Shown here one piece after another: positions 9,334-17,589 of a DNA stretch of 56,060 nt. Position numbers and translations under genes: made by a program. Source of the DNA: Actinomycetota bacterium (GTDB taxonomy: Bacteria; Actinomycetota; Acidimicrobiia; IMCC26256; PALSA-610); contig PLBO01000074.1 of the NCBI GenBank assembly GCA_003134555.1, forward strand, positions 1 to 56,060, read 5' to 3'. The notes under the pieces are model-generated. The model ran no database searches. It was not told the DNA's origin and was given only the letters and a program-made list of their open reading frames with translations. Each line of letters begins with the position of its first letter. Position 1 is the first letter of the stretch.

Positions 9334-10812
9334 CTATTCTGGTCGGGTCTCTCCTGCTGTCGCCGGCCAGTACTTCCTGCTCTGGTTGTACTGCATCGCC
9401 TCGGGGTGCTCGGTGAACTCGAGCAGGCTCCCGACCTTCGCGGCTAACACAGCGCGCACCTCGTTTGGGGTTGCGAAGAAGAACTCACGACGCGCGTTGA
9501 CGTTGTTGACGCGAACCGCAGCGAACGCGTGATGCAGTTCGTTCTCAAGCGTGACCGCATCATCTGAGAAGAACATGGCATGAACGTCGAATGGAAAGGG
9601 GACGGACGCGTCACCGAGCTCGCGCACGCGGTCCATCGGTTCCAGCCGCCGCGTCATTCCGATCTTTACCACGTTGTTGCCGAACGCGCCGACGTTGCTG
9701 ATCACGTAGACGTACCCGGCGCGTATGTTCGCTGCTCGGTAGTCGTTTTGCTCGATGGCCTGGTCAAGCGCCGCGAGCTTCGCTGCGACTTCGGCCGTCT
9801 CGGCCTCGCTCCCGTTCTGCTGCAGCGCAGCCAGCGCGTTGGCGTAGTGTGCCCGCTCCTTGTTCAGACGTTCGCGCTCAGCGGCGAGTTCCTGCTCGAC
9901 CTTCCGTTGTTCACGGAGTCGTTCGCGTTCCTCACGAGCATCCTCGCGCTCTTGCTGTTGCTTCATCAGGAAGTCGCCAGTGAGCTCGAGTTCTTCGATT
10001 CGCAATGCGTGGTAGGTCGGGTTGACGCGCATCTCCATCATTGCCCCGAGGCGTGCGATCGACACGATGGAAGCTTCAAGTCGCTTCGTCGCGGTCACGA
10101 CGTTGCCAGCCCGCAGCGACCGGACCGCACTGTCAGCCTCCGAGTTATAGGCACGCAACATGAGCTTCGAGAAGTCGCTCGTCATCTTGCGACCCTTGGC
10201 GAGAGAGTTGTTGAACGTGAACATGTCGGACGCCAGGATCGCGTCGTTGCGTTTGACGGCGTCCTTGATCTGCTCTTGCAGGTCGCGGAGTCGGTCGCGG
10301 TAGGCGTCCGCGTTTTCGAGCGGGTGGTGGTAGTTGTAAATGCCGACCTCTTGCAGCACGCGATCGTCGTTCAGGTCAACGACGTCGACGTTCCCTGCTG
10401 CGGCACGTAGTCGGAGGTTGTCGTTCTCTCGGCGTAGCTCCTCGATGAGTTCCTGCAGGCGCTCAACCGCACTGGCCTCGGCGTCCGTCGCCGAGGTGAT
10501 GGCCGGGTCGTCGAGCGGACCAGGAGACGTGCTGGCGTGGCTGAACGGCTCGGGCGGAACGCTCATCCCGCTCACGTCGGGCGTCGCCACGACAGGCAGT
10601 GGTGGGGTGTTTGGCGGTGATGGCGTCACTGTGTCAGGCGTCGGTGGTACGGGCTGCAGTGATGGCGGTGGTGGTGTGGCTGCTACCCAAAAGACCCAGT
10701 CAGCCGGCGCTGGCGGCCAATTCGGGTCGGGTGCCCAGCCTTCCGGTGGCATCCATCCGTCCGGAGGGGTCGGCCATCCGGGAGGCGAGTTGAAGACGTA
10801 ACCGCTCACCAC
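9334..10812 (-). CDS. DUF4041 / T5orf172 GIY-YIG domain protein with coiled coil
   Basis: The 492-residue protein starts with a Pro/Trp-rich segment (PPGWPTPPDGW, residues 10-45) and a disordered Pro/Thr stretch to about 110. A DUF4041-type helical domain follows (about 145-290), then a charged coiled coil (290-365), then a GIY-YIG nuclease-like domain (366-450) with GYVYVIS, VKIGMTRR, the Arg of RVREL and the Glu of LENELHHAF. DUF4041-T5orf172 proteins are known from phages and defence-rich regions. The GTG start is two bases after the TAA of the upstream gene, so the two are almost certainly co-translated. Confidence 0.85.
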   Translation of the reverse strand: MVSGYVFNSPPGWPTPPDGWMPPEGWAPDPNWPPAPADWVFWVAATPPPPSLQPVPPTPDTVTPSPPNTPPLPVVATPDVSGMSVPPEPFSHASTSPGPLDDPAITSATDAEASAVERLQELIEELRRENDNLRLRAAAGNVDVVDLNDDRVLQEVGIYNYHHPLENADAYRDRLRDLQEQIKDAVKRNDAILASDMFTFNNSLAKGRKMTSDFSKLMLRAYNSEADSAVRSLRAGNVVTATKRLEASIVSIARLGAMMEMRVNPTYHALRIEELELTGDFLMKQQQEREDAREERERLREQRKVEQELAAERERLNKERAHYANALAALQQNGSEAETAEVAAKLAALDQAIEQNDYRAANIRAGYVYVISNVGAFGNNVVKIGMTRRLEPMDRVRELGDASVPFPFDVHAMFFSDDAVTLENELHHAFAAVRVNNVNARREFFFATPNEVRAVLAAKVGSLLEFTEHPEAMQYNQSRKYWPATAGETRPE

Positions 10813-10814
10813 GG

Positions 10815-12080
10815 TTATCCCCGCACGCCTTTCGACGTGTCGATGCGGGCGAGGCCAAAAGCGTCCTTCGAGACGGAGGCCTTCAGGAGCTTCAAGGTTT
10901 CGGCATGAACAATGCGGGCGAGATCGAACGATTCGAATGCATCTCGATCGACCGCGACGGCCAGTAGGTCGACCTGGTCCGGTTGCCCGGTCGCCGCGTT
11001 GATCGTCTTCGTAGTGACGAGCAGAGCGATCGTCTGGACGACGCGGTCACGGTCAGCCTCAAAGACCTCGTGCAAGGTTCGCAGCGCCACCTGATTAACC
11101 GCGCTGGCATAGCGGTTCTTCTGATCACGCAGAGGCAACGGCGTCGCCGTGATCTCGTCCTTAGCCTTCACATACTTGTGCTCCTTAATCGCGGGCAGTG
11201 CCGACGGGGGCGGTACGTACACCGTCATCGTTAGCTCTGTCAGCGCAGAGTCGAACCGGTGGTCATAGCTGACCGGAAAACAGTCCGGGTAGACCGAGTT
11301 TCCGAGCACCATCGACACGTACTCCTGCACAGCCTCCTCATCGCGTGTGGCGAGCCGCTGTATGAACGCGTCAAGTTCCGCGTTCTCGCGCTCGACCTGG
11401 GCCTCGCGCGCTTGGCATTCGGCATCGAACGCCTCCCGCGCTGCGGCCAGCTGCGACACCCGCTCTTCCTCGGCTTGCTCGTGCCGCTGCAGCTGCGACA
11501 ATTGCTTCATGGGCAGCTGCGCGACTTCCGCCTCCCACGCCGCGTGCTGCTGCGCAAACATGGCCTGTGCCTCGGCGACCGATTCGGCATGCTTCTTGCG
11601 GCCGAACAAGCCGCCGAGCCCGCTCGGCGCAGGTGGTTCTTCGTATACCGGTTCAGGTGGCGCCTGCAGCGGCGGCGGGGACTGCAGGGCAGTGTCGAGA
11701 TCTGGGCGCGGAAAGGGCGGCTTGGTCGCGACGACGCGAAGCTTCTCGAGATCGATGTAATCGTCGACCTCGAGCGTCGCGTCGAGCAACGAATCGATCT
11801 CCTCGAACTGCGCGGCGATTGTCGAGTTCATCGCATCGGCCTCGGCACGCCGAGCCTCATCGTAGAGTCGCTGGGCTTCGCGCTCCGCGGCCTTCTGTTG
11901 CGCGGCACTCGAACGCACCGCTTGCGCCTGCGCCCGTTCTGCTTGCTTGAGCGCAGCCTGGTGTTGGCGGTGCATCGTGGCCTGCGCGCGGGCGGCCGCG
12001 CTGGCGGCCTGTTGCTGACGTCGCTGCGCCTGTGCAGCCTGACGCTGCAGCTCGGCGAAGAACCCCTTCTTCGTCGCCAT
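10815..12080 (-). CDS. Coiled-coil protein often labelled 'restriction system protein'
   Basis: The 421-residue product has an Ala/Gln/Arg-rich coiled coil (1-90), a conserved segment DDYIDLEKLRV (about 115), a Pro-rich linker with GLFGRKK, a second coiled coil (about 175-255) and a C-terminal domain with EYVSMVLGNSVYP, KDEITATPL, RYASAVNQVALRTLHEVFEAD and ending near AVSKDAFGL. I recognise the same architecture from streptomycete proteins annotated as restriction system proteins, but no PD-(D/E)xK motif is visible. The ATG is supported by AAGGGGAG. It is the first gene of a pair with the GIY-YIG gene. Confidence 0.75.
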   Translation of the reverse strand: MATKKGFFAELQRQAAQAQRRQQQAASAAARAQATMHRQHQAALKQAERAQAQAVRSSAAQQKAAEREAQRLYDEARRAEADAMNSTIAAQFEEIDSLLDATLEVDDYIDLEKLRVVATKPPFPRPDLDTALQSPPPLQAPPEPVYEEPPAPSGLGGLFGRKKHAESVAEAQAMFAQQHAAWEAEVAQLPMKQLSQLQRHEQAEEERVSQLAAAREAFDAECQAREAQVERENAELDAFIQRLATRDEEAVQEYVSMVLGNSVYPDCFPVSYDHRFDSALTELTMTVYVPPPSALPAIKEHKYVKAKDEITATPLPLRDQKNRYASAVNQVALRTLHEVFEADRDRVVQTIALLVTTKTINAATGQPDQVDLLAVAVDRDAFESFDLARIVHAETLKLLKASVSKDAFGLARIDTSKGVRG

Positions 12081-12199
12081 GACTCCCCTTGTGTTCACCA
12101 GTCGCCGCGACCACACGTGGAGTGAACACGGCTCGACCCAATCCGTCGCCTCAGGCCCTGATTGCAACGTTAGGCGATGTCGAACGACCTGGCGACTGG

Positions 12200-12545
12200 G
12201 CCTTCGTGATTACCGAAGCGGGGCCGCTATGCGACAGTTTCGGAACGTGGGCTAAGACCGGCGCGATGTTCATGCAACGAGCTCGCGACCGGGGTGGTGT
12301 GAGATCGGTGCCGGTCATGAGCAGCCGACACTGCTCAGTGGTTCCGCCCGGTACCAACCCGACCACAACGAATGGCTCGCGTTCATGAGAGCCTTCTTCC
12401 GATGGGCAGAACACAACGATGTCAACCCGACAGACCTTTTGCTCCGCCGCAATCTCAAGAATCAGATCGCGCTCGATGAGGGTTGGGCCCTGTTCACTGG
12501 CGACGCCAGCTTTCCCAATCTGGAGTGGCCACTCTCTGGATGACA
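12200..12545 (+). pseudogene. Possible remnant of a small gene, strand uncertain
   Basis: A plus-strand reading from about 12246 ends at the TGA at 12543-12545 with protein-like text such as WLAFMRAFFRWAEHND and DEGWALFTGDASFP. It lacks a credible start: an in-frame TAA lies upstream, and protein-like text continues there in another frame. The minus strand is also open (12151-12546). I cannot decide between them; the local GC at third positions is lower than in neighbouring genes, which suggests decay or transfer. Confidence 0.2.
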
Positions 12546-12681
12546 CCTCGACCGCGAGGCGGAGACGCGGCGGTGGGCCCGGTCGACAGGAATGTCTGCT
12601 CCGGCAGGTTTGGCTCGGCTTGCGGTCGCCGCCGCCTCCGCGACTTGAGGTCGAGGCGTGGGTAGATGCAAGGCCAGCGGG

Positions 12682-12855
12682 AAACGGATGCGATGCATGT
12701 TCGGGGTCTTAGCCCGAACATGATTGGCGAGGTGTGCTCGATGGTGAGCGTCCCCGAACGGCACGTCGGGATAATCGCGAGGTCCGTTCGCTGCGCGTTC
12801 GGGGACGCGCGTTCTGGTCGGGTCTGAGCTCGCGCGACGGGTGCCGATCGGCAGT
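12682..12855 (+). repeat. 174-bp composite repeat, copy 1
   Basis: This block is about 95% identical (eight substitutions, no gaps by eye) to 27086-27259. It includes a perfect hairpin, a conserved middle, the family A-like core TTCGGGGACGCGCG, and ends in the family B palindrome TGCCGATCGGCA. Confidence 0.9.
12696..12722. terminator. Perfect 10-bp-arm hairpin (terminator-like or structural)
   Basis: CATGTTCGGG and CCCGAACATG flank a seven-base loop GTCTTAG. There is no U-tract, so a Rho-independent terminator is doubtful. The same hairpin recurs unchanged at 27100-27126 inside the second copy of the repeat. Confidence 0.55.
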
Positions 12856-12895
12856 TCGGGGCGGCTCGGCTAATGACGTGAAAGACTTCTCGACC

Positions 12896-13147
12896 GTGAC
12901 ACACCGCGACGAGCGTGATCACCATGACCGCGAGGCGATTGTCGAACTCGCTCGCGTTCGGGGACCGGTCGAGGTCGGTGCGCTCCTTGCTGAGCTTGAG
13001 GCCAACGGCATCAAGGCGATCAGTTCAGCCGACGACGTTGGCGGCATGCGCCCGAGCCTGAGCTACGTGGACGGGTACAGGTTGTTGGTCTTCGAGGGCG
13101 ACCTCGAACGGGCGCGCCGCGTGTTGAAGACTCTCGATCTGGACTGA
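12896..13147 (+). CDS. Small DUF2007-like signal-transducing protein
   Basis: The product of about 83 residues has the pattern of the DUF2007 fold: an N-terminal helix (VEVGALLAELEANGIKAI), a short loop, and a final strand-helix LLVFEGDLERARRVLKTL. The family is described as putative prokaryotic signal-transducing proteins that bind other proteins; no enzymatic residues are expected. GTG 12896 and GTG 12878 are both possible starts and neither has a strong Shine-Dalgarno sequence. It begins about 40 bases after the composite repeat. Confidence 0.6.
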   Translation: MTHRDERDHHDREAIVELARVRGPVEVGALLAELEANGIKAISSADDVGGMRPSLSYVDGYRLLVFEGDLERARRVLKTLDLD

Positions 13148-13162
13148 CTACGGCGACCGCCG

Positions 13163-13186
13163 AACGGCAGTTATGTGTTCGCCGCT
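13163..13186 (-). repeat. Family B partial copy
   Basis: CGCCGAACGGCAGTTATG matches the reverse of the family B head (CATAACTGCCGNTCGGC). It lies just downstream of the DUF2007-like gene. Confidence 0.4.
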
Positions 13187-13239
13187 CCGGCGAAGAAGGG
13201 CCTGGCGCGCGCCGTTCGCTTGATGCTGGTGATCTATGT

Positions 13240-13746
13240 CTATTCGGCGCTACGGAGAAGTTTCCATGTCTCGCGATACGGCTGCAGCCAGCCCGGCTCG
13301 CATCCTGGCACAGGGTACGGATAGGACGGCCTGAGGTTCCGCATCTTGCTGTCGTTATGCGCCTGACCATGTCGTCCCGGAGTCGCGAGCCATATCGCGT
13401 GCGACGCCTTCACGGTCCTCGCGACGACACCGTTCGGCACGATGAACGTAACCGGATGCTCGGGCTCCATATCGACGAACGCGTACAGGAGCCGATCATC
13501 GGCGATCGACTCGTGCTTCACATTGAGTTGCCACCCTCCCTCACCGCCGCGCGTGCGGGTCTTCACCTGGATTGTCGCCGCGACGCGCTCGCCGTCCGTC
13601 GACAAGACGAGAACATCGACCTCCGGCGTACCCGGCGGAGCGAGCGACGCTAAGAATCCACGGCGATACAACTGATAGAGCACGTAGTGCTCCCCAGCCG
13701 GGCCGACGAGGCTCTTCTCTAGCTTCGTGCGTTCTACGCGAGCCAT
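13240..13746 (-). CDS. PD-(D/E)xK nuclease-like protein
   Basis: The 168-residue protein has the order expected for a restriction-endonuclease-like fold: Glu19 in AGEHYVLYQLYRRG, Asp44 in TPEVDVLVL and the Gln60-x-Lys62 pair in ATIQVKTRT. Related short proteins are widespread, often misannotated as aspartate ammonia-lyase, and occur near phages and defence genes. I chose the ATG at 13746 because the 67 residues encoded farther upstream are low-complexity and unlike the family. It may be a nuclease or a Holliday-junction-resolvase-like DNA-binding protein; substrate is unknown. Confidence 0.75.
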   Translation of the reverse strand: MARVERTKLEKSLVGPAGEHYVLYQLYRRGFLASLAPPGTPEVDVLVLSTDGERVAATIQVKTRTRGGEGGWQLNVKHESIADDRLLYAFVDMEPEHPVTFIVPNGVVARTVKASHAIWLATPGRHGQAHNDSKMRNLRPSYPYPVPGCEPGWLQPYRETWKLLRSAE

Positions 13747-13934
13747 ACGACCAGTATGTCGGCCGCGGCCCGGCGGCGAGGTCGGGCTCTTCGCGTCCGG
13801 CGACGGGACACCGATCGGCTGCGAGTTCAGGGGTTCGTCCTCGTGGCCCAGCTTGATCTTCACCCGTCCGATGACTGCGTGCACGAGGTTCCTCCGACCG
13901 TGATTCGACTGTCGAATGCTCACAGGTTGCCCGA

Positions 13935-13985
13935 ACACGACCGCCAAAGGCGAGTGCCGATCGGCAGATCGGTGCGGCAGAAGAG
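13935..13985 (-). repeat. Family B intergenic repeat
   Basis: In reverse this reads TGCCGATCGGCACTCGCC, the same head as the copy at 36204, including the 12-base palindrome TGCCGATCGGCA. Confidence 0.6.
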
Positions 13986-14060
13986 CCTGCTGGCTCCGTC
14001 CGGGTTGGCGCGTTACCGTCGCGCTAAGTAAGCGGTCTCGGCGGTACGGGAGGGTGAGTC

Positions 14061-14693
14061 ATGCGTGTTCGGACGATCGTGATCGCAGTGTTGTCGTGTT
14101 GCGCGTTGGTCGCGGGGAACGGGGCCGTATTCGCATCGTCTGGGACGCCCGAGATCAACCGTGCGAACGCGACGATGAACCTGACCGGCACGTACCCGAG
14201 CGTGGTGTCGTGTACTGGCGAGGACACGATCAACTACCGGACGTATAGGGCGGGGGGGCCGTGGACTGGACCCCAAACCGAGGTTGCGCCCGATCCCGCC
14301 GACTACGCCCTGTCCGGCGCGCTCTCGTTCACCAACATTGTGTGGACGATCAACCTGAACACCCAACGCGGCGTGTATCGGGCGACGGCGACGCTACGCA
14401 CAACGGCTGGCGCGGTGGTGTACACGGGGCCATTGACGCTCATCACGCAGGGGGTACCGGCGCCCAAGGGGAACCTGAACGTCTACGCCCGCGGCTGGCT
14501 GTCAGCGCACTTCGCGCCCGCCGACGACACGGTTGCGCCGCCCGGCGACGATTACCTGCTCGCGAACGTCCAGTTCAAACTCGATCTCGGCAGTGCCCAA
14601 GGTGAGTTCGGCACCGCCCCCGCAGGCTTCGGCGCCGGGACCTATGCGGTCGTGACCAATGTGACGCCGGCCTCGGCGGACGGCGTCTGCTGA
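14061..14693 (+). CDS. Secreted protein of unknown function
   Basis: The 210-residue product has a classical signal peptide (MRVRTIVIAVLSCCALVAG, cleavage near AVFASS). The mature part is rich in Thr, Ala and Gly with predicted beta strands, and contains few Cys (one early, one at the very end). GGGAGGG precedes the ATG at good spacing. The general style (NLTGTYP; YALSGALSF) resembles the N-terminal domain of the collagen-like protein at 19532, which shares DINLSGTYD, so the two may be distant relatives. Function is not recognised. Confidence 0.7.
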   Translation: MRVRTIVIAVLSCCALVAGNGAVFASSGTPEINRANATMNLTGTYPSVVSCTGEDTINYRTYRAGGPWTGPQTEVAPDPADYALSGALSFTNIVWTINLNTQRGVYRATATLRTTAGAVVYTGPLTLITQGVPAPKGNLNVYARGWLSAHFAPADDTVAPPGDDYLLANVQFKLDLGSAQGEFGTAPAGFGAGTYAVVTNVTPASADGVC

Positions 14694-14872
14694 TACACGA
14701 CCCACAGCGCGCGGTCCGAACGAGAGATCCCGGCCGCTCCAAAGACGCTCTCAGAACCCGTCGACGTTCCGGGCGATCGCGCCACATCGGGCAAGCACAC
14801 GCGGGTTCTCGCGCCCTCGGTAGCGCGCACACGCATGCAGACCAGCTCAGGGACGCTTATGCGAGGCTCCGG

Positions 14873-15475
14873 CTACTTTGTGCGCGCCTTCGCTCGAGAG
14901 CCATTGGGCTCCGGCGCCGGGCCGGGGATCGCGTCGCGAAGCTCGTTGACGGTGCTATACAGCGCGTCGAACTTGCGTTCAAGCGAGGCCAATCGGTCGT
15001 CGGCGACGGCTGGCGATCCACCGGGCGCTGTCCGCCGCAGTTGCTCATAACACTGCCGCAACAACCGCCCCGTATCGCGCTCCTCGGCGATGTAGCGACC
15101 GAGCAACTCTCCCGTCGCGATGTCAATCGAGTGATCCTTGAAGAAGTCGTCGAAGATGTCCGGCTTGTCGCCTCGGTCGAGACGGTGCAGCTTCAGCGCT
15201 TCCATCTTCTCGAGGTCGGAGCAGTCGGATGTCACCAACGCGATCGCCGTGTCGTCATCTTCGTCCTCCTTGCGACGGACGTCGTAACCGAGCTCATTGA
15301 TCCGCTTCGCGAAGCTCATCGCGTGCTCGCCCTCGCGTGCCGCGACCTTGCGCAGTACAGCCCGTACCTCGTCGCTCCTCGTCACGTCGGCCCACGCGCA
15401 CAAGTACTTGTGTGCTCGCGTCTCGGCAATCGCGATCGCGTTCAGCAATCCGAGGTAGCTCGGCTTGTCTGTCAT
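14873..15475 (-). CDS. Ferritin-like diiron-fold protein
   Basis: The 200-residue protein is helical, with Glu in AIAETRAHKYL (about residue 18), an ExxH pair in AREGEHAMSF (48-51) and a later Glu-rich helix ELLGRYIAEERDTGRLL, the layout of ferritin/rubrerythrin-like four-helix bundles. The C terminus is Lys/Arg/Ala-rich after a short predicted coiled coil. A GAGGAGG Shine-Dalgarno sequence supports the ATG, which overlaps the stop of the small upstream gene (TGATG). It may act in iron or peroxide handling. Confidence 0.8.
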   Translation of the reverse strand: MTDKPSYLGLLNAIAIAETRAHKYLCAWADVTRSDEVRAVLRKVAAREGEHAMSFAKRINELGYDVRRKEDEDDDTAIALVTSDCSDLEKMEALKLHRLDRGDKPDIFDDFFKDHSIDIATGELLGRYIAEERDTGRLLRQCYEQLRRTAPGGSPAVADDRLASLERKFDALYSTVNELRDAIPGPAPEPNGSRAKARTK

Positions 15476-15663
15476 CAGTTCGCCTCCTCAGCGGGCGCCG
15501 CTCCTTCGGCGACTTCGCCGACGACCATAGGCAGCGCAGGCACGGTCCCACTTGACTTGATGTCCGGTTCGGCTGTCAAGCGTTCCGAAGTGGTTGCTGT
15601 CCCCGAACGGACGAAGTGATCGAACAGAGTTCGCACGGTTACGATCACTTCCTCGACGAACAC
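15475..15663 (-). CDS. Small protein coupled to the ferritin-like gene
   Basis: A 62-residue frame from GTG 15663 ends in a TGA that overlaps the ATG of the ferritin-like gene. It starts VFVEEVIVTVRTLFDHFVRSG and ends in an acidic tail. No family is recognised. Overlap and codon use support translation, but there is no clear Shine-Dalgarno sequence. The frame is open farther upstream, where it is only the antisense shadow of the aldolase. Confidence 0.45.
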   Translation of the reverse strand: MFVEEVIVTVRTLFDHFVRSGTATTSERLTAEPDIKSSGTVPALPMVVGEVAEGAAPAEEAN

Positions 15664-15679
15664 TCGTGCGAGGCACCTG

Positions 15680-16222
15680 ATGCGAGCGAACGGACTACGT
15701 GAAGCTTGGGCCGCGGGCCGGCCGGCGCTGGGTGCGTGGTTGATGATCCCGAGCGCCTTCTCCGCCGAGATCGTCGCGCACACGAAATTCGACTGGATCT
15801 GCTCGACATGCAACACGGGGTTATCGACTACGCGCAGATGGTCACGATGCTGCAGGCAGTTTCGTCGACCGACGTAACGCCACTCGTCCGCGTCCCCTGG
15901 AACGAGCCCGGGATCATCGGCAAGACGCTCGACGCGGGCGCGCGGGGTGTGATCATCCCAATGGTCAACAGCCCGGCCGATGCGGAGCGCGCCGTTCAGG
16001 CATGCCGATACGCGCCGTTGGGCGCACGCAGCTACGGGCCGGTCCGAGCTAACTACTACGCGGGCTTCGACTATTTCGCGAACGCAAACGAGGACGTTCT
16101 CTGCATCGTGATGATCGAGACACGCGACGCCGTTGCTCATGTCGACGAGATCCTCTCGGTACCGGGCATCGACGCGGTGTATGTCGGACCGGCCGACCTC
16201 AGCGTCACCCTCGGGCTTCCGC
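15680..16222 (+). pseudogene. HpcH/HpaI-type aldolase pseudogene (frameshift, 3' truncated)
   Basis: Two frames together spell a HpcH/HpaI aldolase/citrate-lyase-like protein: ALGAWLMIPSAFSAEIVAH and FDWIC in the first frame, then LDMQHGVIDYAQM, TPLVRVPWNEPG, DAGARGVIIPMVN, VCIVMIE-like VLCIVMIETRDAV and YVGPADLSVTLGLPP in the second. One base appears to be missing near 15802-15805. The gene ends abruptly after GLPPAW at an IS3-type transposase remnant, so the last 60-70 residues are lost. The start ATG at 15680 is divergent from the ferritin operon. Confidence 0.85.
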
Positions 16223-16590
16223 CGGCGTGGATCTCCCGAATCAGATCCGCGAGCCATGCTCGACGGATCGCCCGGTCCGACGGCGGCGTGCTGCGCCAGC
16301 GGAAGAATCCCGACGGGGCGACGCGCAGCAGCCGGCACACACGTTTGGCGCCATGGCCTTCACGGGCCAACATCTCCACGACGCCGAACAGTGCTTTTGG
16401 GCGCACCACCCGGCCCTCCGCGAACAACTCCGACGCCCTCCTCACCGTCGCCAGCTCGGACTCGAGCTCGGTTATCCGTCGTCGCGCGGCCCGAAGCTCG
16501 GCGGTTTCGGAGGTCGACGTGCCCCCGAGTTCGCCCCGGTCGACACGGTCCTGGCGAACCCACCGATAGACCGTCGCTTCCACGATGGCG
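16216..16590 (-). mobile_element. IS3-family transposase remnant (OrfA C-term and OrfB N-term)
   Basis: Reading on the minus strand gives an OrfA-like end (ATVYRWVRQD, then TSETAELRAARRRITELE and ELATVRRASELFAE) running directly into an OrfB start (FGVVEMLAREGHGAKRVCRLLRVAPSGFFRW...ADLIREIHA). The DDE domain and both ends are missing. The left edge coincides with the break in the aldolase gene, so this insertion or a later deletion destroyed that gene's 3' end. Confidence 0.8.
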
Positions 16591-16681
16591 ACGGGCCAGG
16601 TGTGGACTTCGGCGCTCGCCATGAGCGTCCCAGCGCGGGCAATATGCGTGCGACGGACGGTATTGCGAGGAGCCTCGCCGA

Positions 16682-17431
16682 ATGGGACTGGCCAATGGCG
16701 AGTTGTACGACACCATCGGAGCCACGTACACCCTGACCCGGCGCACCGAGCCGCGCATAGCCGCGCGGCTATGGGCTGCGCTCGGTGACGCGCAGACGGT
16801 ACTGAACGTCGGGGCAGGCACCGGGTCCTACGAGCCCCCCGACCGCCACATCGTCGCGGTCGAACCGTCGATGCTCATGCGTTCGCAGCGCGTCCCAGAC
16901 GCGGCGCCGTGCCTGGCTGGATCTGCCGAGAACCTGCCGTTCGATGACCAGTCCTTCGATGCCGCGATGGCGTTTTCCACTATTCATCACTGGCAGGACC
17001 CGTTCGCCGGTCTGCGCGAGATGCGGCGCGTTGCTCGCCGCGTGGTCGTGTTCACGTTCGATACCAGTGACCCGAGCCAGTTCTGGCTGACGCGTGACTA
17101 CCTGCCTGAAGTCGCTGACTTGAGAGCCTGCAGAGTCTTGGCATCGCTGACCGAGCTTGCCCGCGCGATCGGAGCCCGGATGGAACCGGTGCCCATCCCG
17201 TGGGACTGCGCTGACGGCTTCTTTGAGGCGTACTGGCGCCGACCCGAGGCATACCTGGACGAGAACGTCCGCCGCGGAATATCGGTCTGGACCGCAGTCG
17301 GACGGGACGCCGAGGAGAGGGCAGTGCACAGCCTCCGTAATGACCTCGCGTCAGGTCGGTGGGCCGAACGCAACCGCGACCTCGTTGATCTCGACGCAGC
17401 GGAGCTTGGCGCTCGCCTGCTTGTTGCCTGA
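16682..17431 (+). CDS. Class I SAM-dependent methyltransferase
   Basis: The 249-residue protein has motif I TVLNVGAGTGSYEP (about residue 40), an acidic strand end IVAVEPSMLM, a motif II/III region AENLPFDDQSFDAAM and a post-motif AFSTIHHWQDPFAGLREMRRV, typical of Methyltransf_11 enzymes acting on small molecules. It starts about 60 bases beyond the IS3 remnant, with GGAGCC/CGAATG upstream giving only a weak ribosome site. Substrate is unknown. Confidence 0.85.
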   Translation: MGLANGELYDTIGATYTLTRRTEPRIAARLWAALGDAQTVLNVGAGTGSYEPPDRHIVAVEPSMLMRSQRVPDAAPCLAGSAENLPFDDQSFDAAMAFSTIHHWQDPFAGLREMRRVARRVVVFTFDTSDPSQFWLTRDYLPEVADLRACRVLASLTELARAIGARMEPVPIPWDCADGFFEAYWRRPEAYLDENVRRGISVWTAVGRDAEERAVHSLRNDLASGRWAERNRDLVDLDAAELGARLLVA

Positions 17432-17589
17432 ACCCGCACATCTGAGCACCGCTTCGATGCCTGCGCCGACCACATCTATATCCTCCGTCTCGCGGCGAAG
17501 TTGCGCCCGCGCCAGAACCGATCGGTGTGCTCGCTCGCCGCTCCCGTGCGGGCGATTCGCATCCCGTAGCGCGTGTCAAGCTTTCGTTG

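Noticed and set aside
12734-12895. Coding reading of the composite repeat upstream of the DUF2007-like gene
   Set aside because: The same text occurs in the second copy of the repeat at 27138, so it is repeat sequence and not part of the gene.
15664-16338. Upstream extension of the small gene coupled to the ferritin-like gene
   Set aside because: The extension is antisense to the aldolase pseudogene and has shadow composition; only the last 62 residues look real.
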